From contig NZ_CP020465.1 of the NCBI RefSeq assembly GCF_002076895.1, positions 2,914,001-2,978,000 on the forward strand: 64,000 nucleotides of DNA, given 5' to 3'. The position numbers and the translations under genes are program-made. Positions within the stretch are counted from its first letter, which is position 1; each line of letters opens with the position of its first letter. The notes under the pieces are model-generated. The model was not told where the DNA came from, did no database searches, and saw only the letters and a program-made list of their open reading frames with translations. Shown here one piece after another: positions 56,607 through 62,846 of this stretch. This stretch comes from Cognaticolwellia beringensis (GTDB taxonomy: Bacteria > Pseudomonadota > Gammaproteobacteria > Enterobacterales > Alteromonadaceae).

Positions 56607-56662
56607 TTGAACCTCTTACTTACATTGTCTAATGGTTGAAACTAATTAAATAAAGCTCAGCG

Positions 56663-56992
56663 TTAATCAATTAGGGTGTTATCAACGTAATTGATTAAAT
56701 CATCCATTAATTTTTTCTTAATTTCAAGTTGTTGTTCTGCAAGCAAGTCATACTTTTCGCCAAGCAAAGCATAATCATCAGCAGATAAGCTGACGGTTAA
56801 TCTTGGGCGCTTTGGACGTTTGTTAGTTGGTAGCCCTAAAATATCTCTAATTTGCTCTGAAGGGCTAATACCAGCCTCCAAAGCTTGCTTTCTAATGGCG
56901 AGCTGAATTTTTTCATCCATATCAAAAGCAACTTGTACCGCTTTTACTGCTTTGATTGATGATTGCCATTTCTCGGGGATTTTTCGCGACAC
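56663..56992 (-). CDS. Ribbon-helix-helix protein, candidate regulator
   Basis: 109 residues. The stretch AVQVAFDMDEKIQLAIRKQA and the following GISPSEQIRDILGL show the beta-strand/helix/helix pattern of ribbon-helix-helix DNA-binding proteins. A second, similar pattern occurs after a basic linker (RPKRPRLTVSLSADDYALLG), suggesting two RHH-like halves or an RHH plus helical dimerisation part. The gene starts two bases after the stop of the DUF2491-like gene and precedes the channel gene. It could be the regulator that binds the GACATA(A/T)TATGTC palindromes of this island. That link is my inference, and non-DNA roles are possible. Confidence 0.65.
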   Translation of the reverse strand: MSRKIPEKWQSSIKAVKAVQVAFDMDEKIQLAIRKQALEAGISPSEQIRDILGLPTNKRPKRPRLTVSLSADDYALLGEKYDLLAEQQLEIKKKLMDDLINYVDNTLID

Positions 56993-56994
56993 AA

Positions 56995-57633
56995 TTAACT
57001 CCCTGGATACATATCAACAATATCTGTGGTGGGTCTAAATAAGGTTAAAAATACTTCGGTGTCACCGTCTTGCCACACTTCAATATCTAGGCCTTTGTCT
57101 TGGTCTTCATTAAACAGTGCATATAGTTCAAACTGCTCGCCGCTGTCCTTACCTTCATAGGCTGAAAGTGCATCTTTGCGATAATCTTTACGATGAAAGT
57201 AACCCACTTGCGCATAGCTACTTTGCTGGTAAATTTCGCTGCTCCAGCCGGCAGTATTGTTGCTATCTTTTATACGCGTTAATTGAGCTTGGCCGGGTTC
57301 ATCGAAAACTTCAGCAAATTGCTCAAGATCAAACAGTGTTTCAACATCTTGATGTAATATTTTCAGGGAAAACTTTAAGTAGGTTTTATCGTCAACGTCC
57401 AATGTTAAGTATAACTCTAAGTCATTATTGCCTTGTAAAACCCACTCAGCTTGAGTTTTATGCTCAAATTCATAACTGTTAACCGCACTGACTTGAAATT
57501 CTTGTGCTCGCAGTGCCGTTGGCAAACCAAAACTGTCTGACATAACAATAATATCACCTAAGGTGAGTTCTTTGACATTATTGAGTTTGCGCTCTTGTGT
57601 TGGCTTTTTGAATATGTTTTTAAAAAAACTCAC
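56995..57633 (-). CDS. DUF2491/YjfK-like protein
   Basis: 212 residues, soluble, acidic. It begins MSFFKNIFKKP and has the modules LGDIIVMSDSFGLP, DLELYLTLDVDDKTYLKFSL and GLDIEVWQDGDTEVFLTLFR. I place it with the DUF2491 (YjfK) family from its context after DUF2170 and PspA, as in the E. coli yjfIJK order; a DUF4178-type relationship is possible. It has no obvious catalytic motif. It is separated from pspA by a strong terminator hairpin, so its expression may depend on read-through or on its own promoter. Confidence 0.65.
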   Translation of the reverse strand: MSFFKNIFKKPTQERKLNNVKELTLGDIIVMSDSFGLPTALRAQEFQVSAVNSYEFEHKTQAEWVLQGNNDLELYLTLDVDDKTYLKFSLKILHQDVETLFDLEQFAEVFDEPGQAQLTRIKDSNNTAGWSSEIYQQSSYAQVGYFHRKDYRKDALSAYEGKDSGEQFELYALFNEDQDKGLDIEVWQDGDTEVFLTLFRPTTDIVDMYPGS

Positions 57634-57683
57634 TGTTTGCTCCGAATATTATGGCGAATAATCGACCTAAATTAAGCTAAAAA

Positions 57684-57712
57684 ACCGCTTTGCATCATAA
57701 ATGCAAAGCGGT
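57684..57712 (-). terminator. Terminator hairpin inside the PspA operon
   Basis: A perfect 12-bp stem, ACCGCTTTGCAT / ATGCAAAGCGGT, followed on the minus strand by TTTTTT. It lies between pspA and the DUF2491-like gene, both on the minus strand, and would reduce transcription of the distal three genes. Confidence 0.85.
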
Positions 57713-57728
57713 GATAGCAATGTGTTAT

Positions 57729-58418
57729 CTACTTTTGTTTAGCTTTTAAACGCTCTAATACTGAATTTGCGTTGTTGTCACTAGCGCCAATGCCTGCTTC
57801 TTTAAGCTTAGCCTCAAGTGAAGTATCTGAGTTTTCAGATTCTAACACTTCTGCCGCTTTCATTCGATCATCAAACTTTTGTTGCTTAGCTTTAATGCGC
57901 TCTAAAGAGTCTTTAGCGTTTAATAGCTTAGAATTACTTGATGAAAAGTTATCGGTAATTGCTGAAGTGGCTTTTTGCACGCTTTCTGTGGTTTTCACCA
58001 TAGATAATTGACGCTTGTATTCAGCCACTTGACGTTCACTCTTTTTCACTAGCTCTTTTAAGCGCTCAGCATTTCCTTGGAAGCTATCAAGTGCTTGCTG
58101 CTGTGTGGTGAGTTCATTTTCAAGCGTTGATATTTTTTCAGCAACAGCTAAAGCAAGTTCGTCGTCACCTTTTTCAAGGGCTTGAACGGCATAGCCTTCA
58201 TGTTCAACTACTTCACGCTTGATGCGTTCAACGTCACGGCTAGATGACATTTGTTGGGCCATAACACCGGTTAAATCTCGTTTAGCTTTGGTTAAGTGGT
58301 TTTCTGCGTCACGAATTTCTTGTTCAAAAATACGGGTAGCATTTGAGTCAATAATTGATTCGCCCACTTCAGTTGCACCGCCGCGAATGGCGGTCATAAT
58401 TTTTTTAAAAATACTCAT
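57729..58418 (-). CDS. PspA/IM30 family membrane-remodelling protein (YjfJ-like)
   Basis: 229 residues, almost wholly coiled coil. Family features: an N-terminal amphipathic stretch (MSIFKKIMTAIRGGATEVGE), then DSNATRIFEQEIRDAENHL, a long helical hairpin with KGDDELALAVAEKISTLENE at its tip, and a polar C-terminus ending SVLERLKAKQK. PspA proteins polymerise on damaged inner membrane and relieve envelope stress. No pspBC or pspF is present. Its neighbours (DUF2170, DUF2491-like, DUF350, spermidine-synthase-like) correspond to the YjfIJKL type of PspA cluster rather than the classical pspABC operon. Confidence 0.9.
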   Translation of the reverse strand: MSIFKKIMTAIRGGATEVGESIIDSNATRIFEQEIRDAENHLTKAKRDLTGVMAQQMSSSRDVERIKREVVEHEGYAVQALEKGDDELALAVAEKISTLENELTTQQQALDSFQGNAERLKELVKKSERQVAEYKRQLSMVKTTESVQKATSAITDNFSSSNSKLLNAKDSLERIKAKQQKFDDRMKAAEVLESENSDTSLEAKLKEAGIGASDNNANSVLERLKAKQK

Positions 58419-58441
58419 AATAATACTCCTAAGGTGGCTGC

Positions 58442-58855
58442 TTAAATTAAGTAATCACTCATGTCGTCAATAATTTCTAGTGCATTGTTGCTCAATACCG
58501 CTAGTTCGTGTTCGATATCATCAAAGGTAGAGCTAATAGCCAGCGCACCAAAAATGACATATTTATCACCAATTTTTGAAAATGAAGATAACGGCATTGG
58601 AATGTTCATTTCTAACATACTTACGTGCATCTCATTCAATTTGTTTGCTTTAACTTCTTCTTCACCCCAGAGGTAAGTGATACAAAGAATTTGATCATCG
58701 GTTACCGAGACAAAAATAGGTAACTCTTCACGGCCAAATACTGTTATTTGTAATACATCAACTTCACCTGAAATAGGTTGGCAATCAAAAACCATGCCCG
58801 TGTCAGAATCATCTGCCAAGGTATTTAAGTAGTCAGCTATCTTATGAATATTCAT
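58442..58855 (-). CDS. DUF2170 protein (YjfI-like)
   Basis: 137 residues from the ATG at 58855 (MNIHKIADYLNTL), chosen because GAGG lies six bases upstream; the frame also has ATGs at 58861 and 58867. The fold looks alpha/beta: FDCQPISGEVDVLQITVFGR, ELPIFVSVTDDQILCITYLW, VIFGALAISSTFDDIEHEL. The length and position immediately before a PspA gene match YjfI of the E. coli yjf cluster. Function unknown. It is the first gene of the transcription unit DUF2170-pspA-DUF2491-RHH-channel, 23 bases before pspA. Confidence 0.82.
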   Translation of the reverse strand: MNIHKIADYLNTLADDSDTGMVFDCQPISGEVDVLQITVFGREELPIFVSVTDDQILCITYLWGEEEVKANKLNEMHVSMLEMNIPMPLSSFSKIGDKYVIFGALAISSTFDDIEHELAVLSNNALEIIDDMSDYLI

Positions 58856-58911
58856 GTTCATCCTCATGTTCTAATAAGTAGCGTAAAATCAGCAAAACTG
58901 CTTTTACTAAC

Positions 58912-58960
58912 GACATATTATGTCGCACTGGGTTAATTTAGCATTGTGACATAATATGTC
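58912..58960 (-). promoter_or_regulatory. Promoter with two palindromic operators for the DUF2170-pspA operon
   Basis: Two 13-bp palindromes, GACATATTATGTC (58912-58924) and GACATAATATGTC (58948-58960), have centres 36 bases apart; each extends to 15 bp with its flanking base. On the minus strand the upstream one overlaps TTGACA, followed after 16-17 bases by TAAATT/AAATTA, so it covers the -35. The other lies near the predicted start point. This is a typical repressor layout. The same palindrome occurs at 62747-62759. Confidence 0.75.
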
Positions 58961-59007
58961 AAGTGCTAATTCATTTTATTTCTTCACTTAGTTTAACTTA
59001 ATCACTC

Positions 59008-60714
59008 TTACTGTAAATGGGCATTATTTAACCCTTGTTGATCTTGCCAAGCTTGTTGATGTAATTGATAAATGGCATGACTGCCAAGGTAATTAATTGG
59101 CACCGAATCACTATCTAGATAAAAATCACGCGAAAACTCAAAAGCATTGGTCACCATAGGTAATGTTAGCCAATGGTGTGAAACTGGTAGTTCTGGCAAG
59201 CTGTTTAGTCTTGATAATGGACTCGCGCCCATTTTACTGGCAATAGTCCAGCCCCATTCGCCAAAACTGGGTACGTTGTCATGATATTGCTGAACGGTCG
59301 AGTAGCCAGCAGCTTGAACGGTTTTACCAATGGCGATAAAAGCATTTTTAGCGTGATAAGGACTGGCTGATTGAATACCAATTAAACCATCGCCAGCCAA
59401 TAATTGCTTTAAGCGGGCATAAAAGTTTACCGAATAAAGTTTATTTAGGTCAGGGTGGCTAGGATCGGGTAAATCAACGATAATAGCGTCGAATGTTTGT
59501 CCGCTTTGTAAAAGTTTATCGATAGCGATAAAGGCATCAGCAGAAATAATGTCAACACGTTTGTCACGTAAACTGGCGGCATTTAAGTCTTCAATGGCGT
59601 TAGCAAGTGATAACGGTAATTTATCATGTGGATGCTTAAACAGCTCAATAAGCTCAGTGTCTAAATCCACTAAAGTAACTTTTTTAGGCTGCCATTGTAA
59701 AACATCTCTGAGTGCTAAGCCGTCACCACCACCAATAATAAGAATGTTATCATGGCGTGCTGACCCCGCTAATACAGGGCTAACTAAATAACTGTGGTAA
59801 ATAAACTCATCTGAAGATGAAAACTGTAAGCGACCGTTTAAATAGAAGTTAATAATGTTGCCATCGTTAGGCCCCATATTTCTTTGGGTAAAAGTCAGTT
59901 GTTGAAAACGGGTTTTATCGCTGTAAACGACTTTATCGAGGTACAGCAAGTTACTCATTTGGCTTAACCAACTATTGCCATATTGATATATAGCTAAAAT
60001 CAATACTAGCAAAACACCATGCGCTGCAATTAAGGTTTTTCGCCAGGTAAGTTTTTGCCAGTAATAGAGTATAAATATGATACCTGCGGACAGGTTTAAT
60101 GCAGCCGTTAATGCGCTTGCTTTACTTATGTCTATTGATAATAAAAATATAACCCAAATCGCCGCGCCGATACCTGCGCCGATATAATCAGCGCCGTAAA
60201 TAGTTCCTAAGTTATTTTTAAGATGCTTTTGATGTATTTCTTCACGAATACGCGCAATTAGCGGTATTTCCATGCCAATAAAAAAACCTAAAATGAAGCC
60301 GAAAAAGTAAGGGCTATTAAAGGCAATAAAGCTCAGTTGTTTAAATAGGCCTCCGCGTGGGTATGCGTCTGGCGGCAAGTTGAACATGCTACCTAATATC
60401 TCAGGAAAGGTTTGCGTTAGCGCTATCAGTCCGCCAATGATCAATATTGAGCTACTACCTAGAAATGCGATGGTAAGCTCTAGCCAAACAAAACCATTAA
60501 AAGCGCATTGAATTTTCCGTGCTGCAAATGCTCCTAAGCCCATAGCGACAATCATTAGGCCGATCATGGCGTATATGGTGCTTTCCATGATGCCAAGCAC
60601 GCGACCAGCATAATGCGATAAAAGGTATTCGTATATCAACCCACAACCTGCTAAAACAGCCATGGTTAAAATCAGGAGAATATCGTCCCAAAGCCGACTT
60701 CTGTTGATGATCAT
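59008..60714 (-). CDS. Membrane-embedded spermidine-synthase-like aminopropyltransferase
   Basis: 568 residues. The N-terminal half (about 1-255) has seven or so membrane segments (TMAVLAGCGLIYEYLLSHYA; IYAMIGLMIVAMGLGAFAA; FFGFILGFFIGMEIPLIARI). The C-terminal half is a spermidine-synthase fold with DNILIIGGGDGLALRDVL, VTLVDLDTELIELF, DAFIAIDKLL and IIVDLPDPSHPDLNKLYS. Soluble SpeE uses decarboxylated SAM to add aminopropyl groups; the substrate of membrane-fused members is unknown and methyl transfer cannot be excluded. No SAM decarboxylase gene is present here. It is the third gene of the lipoprotein-DUF350 unit. ATAGGAATATCC-type spacing (AGGA) precedes the ATG. Confidence 0.85.
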   Translation of the reverse strand: MIINRSRLWDDILLILTMAVLAGCGLIYEYLLSHYAGRVLGIMESTIYAMIGLMIVAMGLGAFAARKIQCAFNGFVWLELTIAFLGSSSILIIGGLIALTQTFPEILGSMFNLPPDAYPRGGLFKQLSFIAFNSPYFFGFILGFFIGMEIPLIARIREEIHQKHLKNNLGTIYGADYIGAGIGAAIWVIFLLSIDISKASALTAALNLSAGIIFILYYWQKLTWRKTLIAAHGVLLVLILAIYQYGNSWLSQMSNLLYLDKVVYSDKTRFQQLTFTQRNMGPNDGNIINFYLNGRLQFSSSDEFIYHSYLVSPVLAGSARHDNILIIGGGDGLALRDVLQWQPKKVTLVDLDTELIELFKHPHDKLPLSLANAIEDLNAASLRDKRVDIISADAFIAIDKLLQSGQTFDAIIVDLPDPSHPDLNKLYSVNFYARLKQLLAGDGLIGIQSASPYHAKNAFIAIGKTVQAAGYSTVQQYHDNVPSFGEWGWTIASKMGASPLSRLNSLPELPVSHHWLTLPMVTNAFEFSRDFYLDSDSVPINYLGSHAIYQLHQQAWQDQQGLNNAHLQ

Positions 60715-60754
60715 GGATATTCCTAGCTTGAGTTATTTACTTTTAAGTGACAGG

Positions 60755-60790
60755 AAAGTCATCAAACGCATAAGAGCGCTTGATGACTTA
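60755..60790 (-). terminator. Hairpin between DUF350 and the aminopropyltransferase gene
   Basis: AAGTCATCAAACGC / GCGCTTGATGACTT, a 14-bp stem with one mismatch and a 6-base loop. Only TTTCC follows on the minus strand, so it is at most a partial terminator or an RNA processing or stability element. Confidence 0.5.
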
Positions 60791-60811
60791 AATAGAAAAG
60801 TTGCGATAAGG

Positions 60812-61714
60812 TTATGACATTAACGCCGTTAAAATAAGTGCGATAGAAATACTAATCGCCATTTCAACACTGGCAACACCAATATTGTGTTGTTGGTCTA
60901 CTTCTTCAACTAAGTTGATGCCCATTAGTACTAGGCGTTTAGCAATTGAGGTGAGTAGAGCAACCAATAGGGTCATGATCATACCAAAGACTAACCAGCC
61001 GACTAAGTTAACCAATAAAGTATCTGGGCTATAAGTTAAAAAGTGACTGGCAGCTGTTACGGCTAAGGCGGTACTAATAGCTTGGCCCGCGTAGCGAATG
61101 GCTAAAGCGACGTGACCTTCAGCAAAAGCGCTTTGCATGCTGTGATTCTGATTGTTTTTCGCGTATTGACGTTCTTTAAGACGAGTAACTAACACTAACA
61201 TAGCTTGTGAAACAATAAAGCCGGCAACAATAGCCGTAAATGTGCTGATGTCTAAGCCATAAACCCACAGTAATACGGCGCGAATAACGATGGCCGTGGC
61301 AATTGCACCTGACGCATCGACGATGCCAACAGCAATATTACGTGATTTAATTTCTGCGTTTTTGTCTATTTTATTTAAGGCAAAGCGGTCATGAAAAATT
61401 CGGCCAATTTTAATTAAAATTAATCCTAAAATTCCGTAACTTGCCATACCGATAATTTCCATCAAATAACTTTCAGCATTTTCACCTGTAATAGCACCAG
61501 TTAATACAATGCCTAATGCTGCAACACTGCCTGCAACACTGATACCAAAGGCAAAGTTATCTTCTTTGGCAAGCTCGTCGGTTGAATTTACTTTGGCCGA
61601 CAAACCGCTGATGAAGCGCATTGCGCCAAGTAATATAATAGCAATGGTAATATCGATAGCTAAGAAAATTAATAGCTCTATATTTAGGCCTGTTATTTCA
61701 ATAAAGGTATTCAT
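60812..61714 (-). CDS. DUF350 membrane protein, duplicated form (YjfL-like)
   Basis: 300 residues, about eight membrane segments arranged as two DUF350 halves: the first at about 12-150 (AIDITIAIILLGAMRFISGL, FAFGISVAGSVAALGIVLTG) and the second at about 155-300 (VNLVGWLVFGMIMTLLVALL, NIGVASVEMAISISIALILT). DUF350 proteins are small membrane proteins of unknown function that accompany PspA and polyamine genes. The stop of the lipoprotein gene is eight bases upstream, so the two are co-translated. Its two-fold repeat is clear from the recurring NFAFGIS / NIGVASV helices. Confidence 0.88.
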   Translation of the reverse strand: MNTFIEITGLNIELLIFLAIDITIAIILLGAMRFISGLSAKVNSTDELAKEDNFAFGISVAGSVAALGIVLTGAITGENAESYLMEIIGMASYGILGLILIKIGRIFHDRFALNKIDKNAEIKSRNIAVGIVDASGAIATAIVIRAVLLWVYGLDISTFTAIVAGFIVSQAMLVLVTRLKERQYAKNNQNHSMQSAFAEGHVALAIRYAGQAISTALAVTAASHFLTYSPDTLLVNLVGWLVFGMIMTLLVALLTSIAKRLVLMGINLVEEVDQQHNIGVASVEMAISISIALILTALMS

Positions 61715-61722
61715 ATTTATCC

Positions 61723-62700
61723 CTACTTTCCACGTCTAAAGCTACGTGACGTTGTACTCTTACTATTTCTAAAACTAGCATTTTTGGCACTTTTACTTGA
61801 TTTTGCATAAGCGCTTTTATTGGTCGTTTTGCTAGCAAATCGATTGGCACTGGTTTGTGCACTTTTACTTTGACTAGAGATACTTGACGCGCCCGTTCTA
61901 TTTTTACTGTAAGCGCTAGTATATTTTTGGCCACGGCTTTGAAACGATTTTTTAGTGCGGGTATCTAAATCAGTTTGTTTACGAAGCTGATCGGGTGAAC
62001 TATAACGCTTGCGACCATAATCATTGTAATAACTATAATTTCGGCCACGGCCCCAATCACTATAACTCGTGCGTCGTGAACCAAATACGTCTCCCATCAT
62101 CGAGTACATACCATACCAAGCCCAAAATGACATGCCATTAGAGCCAGACGTCCAACTTCCGTATGATGGATTGCCAATAAGTTGTTCTCCAGTGCCAAAG
62201 TCTTGCGCCTTATTGGCCGCCATACTTTGTGCTTTGGACATGGCATTAACACGCGGCAAAGTTCCGTCAGACATATCAGCTAAAACATTGAGTGGGTCGC
62301 TTAATGCATCAGAATATAAAACTGGATCGGCAGCTTGATACAGGTTTAATAGTTCATCATAAATAGCTTGAGAATTCTCAAACATTTGTGGTTGAGTTTT
62401 TACCGTGTTTAATCGATCAACTAAAGCAACAAACATCGGGCCTTTAGTGCCAGTGTCTTTTAAAAACTCGTCAATTAGCGGTTTATAACTTGGTTTACTT
62501 TGTAATAGTCTTTCTCCGTACTGGCTAATTAAATTAGCATTACGAACTTGCCCATTCGCCAGTGCTTTAGCAAGTAGTTCAATACGTTGTTCTGTGAGTG
62601 GAATTTGCTGGGTGATTTGCTCTTTTATTGGATCTGTACAAGCGAAGAGCAATAACGTCAGCAAGAGTATCATTAATTTTAGCGGCTGCATTCCTGCCAT
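61723..62700 (-). CDS. Putative lipoprotein with basic Ser-rich tail
   Basis: 325 residues from the ATG at 62700 (MAGMQPLKLMILLL), chosen because GAGGA lies just upstream; the frame is open to 62742. A lipobox-like LLFAC ends the signal (Cys near residue 21). Residues about 25-130 are helical (TEQRIELLAKALANGQVRNA; PLIDEFLKDTGTKGPMFVAL). A glycine- and aromatic-rich segment follows (SYGSWTSGSNGMSFWAWYGM, YSDWGRGRNYSYYNDYGRKR), then a highly basic Ser/Lys/Arg tail ending SFRRGK. I recognise no family. First gene of the DUF350-aminopropyltransferase unit. Confidence 0.75.
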   Translation of the reverse strand: MAGMQPLKLMILLLTLLLFACTDPIKEQITQQIPLTEQRIELLAKALANGQVRNANLISQYGERLLQSKPSYKPLIDEFLKDTGTKGPMFVALVDRLNTVKTQPQMFENSQAIYDELLNLYQAADPVLYSDALSDPLNVLADMSDGTLPRVNAMSKAQSMAANKAQDFGTGEQLIGNPSYGSWTSGSNGMSFWAWYGMYSMMGDVFGSRRTSYSDWGRGRNYSYYNDYGRKRYSSPDQLRKQTDLDTRTKKSFQSRGQKYTSAYSKNRTGASSISSQSKSAQTSANRFASKTTNKSAYAKSSKSAKNASFRNSKSTTSRSFRRGK

Positions 62701-62729
62701 ACTGTCCTCAAAAATGCTATGGTTATCAT

Positions 62730-62760
62730 TCATTAATACCATTTATGACATATTATGTCT
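62730..62760 (-). promoter_or_regulatory. Promoter and palindromic operator for the lipoprotein-DUF350 operon
   Basis: GACATATTATGTC at 62747-62759 is identical to the operator at 58912. On the minus strand it gives TAGACA (-35), a 17-base spacer and TATTAA (-10), so the palindrome begins at the -35 exactly as in the DUF2170-pspA promoter. It lies 47 bases upstream of the lipoprotein start. Confidence 0.75.
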
Positions 62761-62846
62761 ATTGTTTTAGGTATATCAATGAAATTAATTTATTGTCCAT
62801 TATTAATTATTGCTCATTTGCCATTGTAGCTTTTATCGAGGATAAC

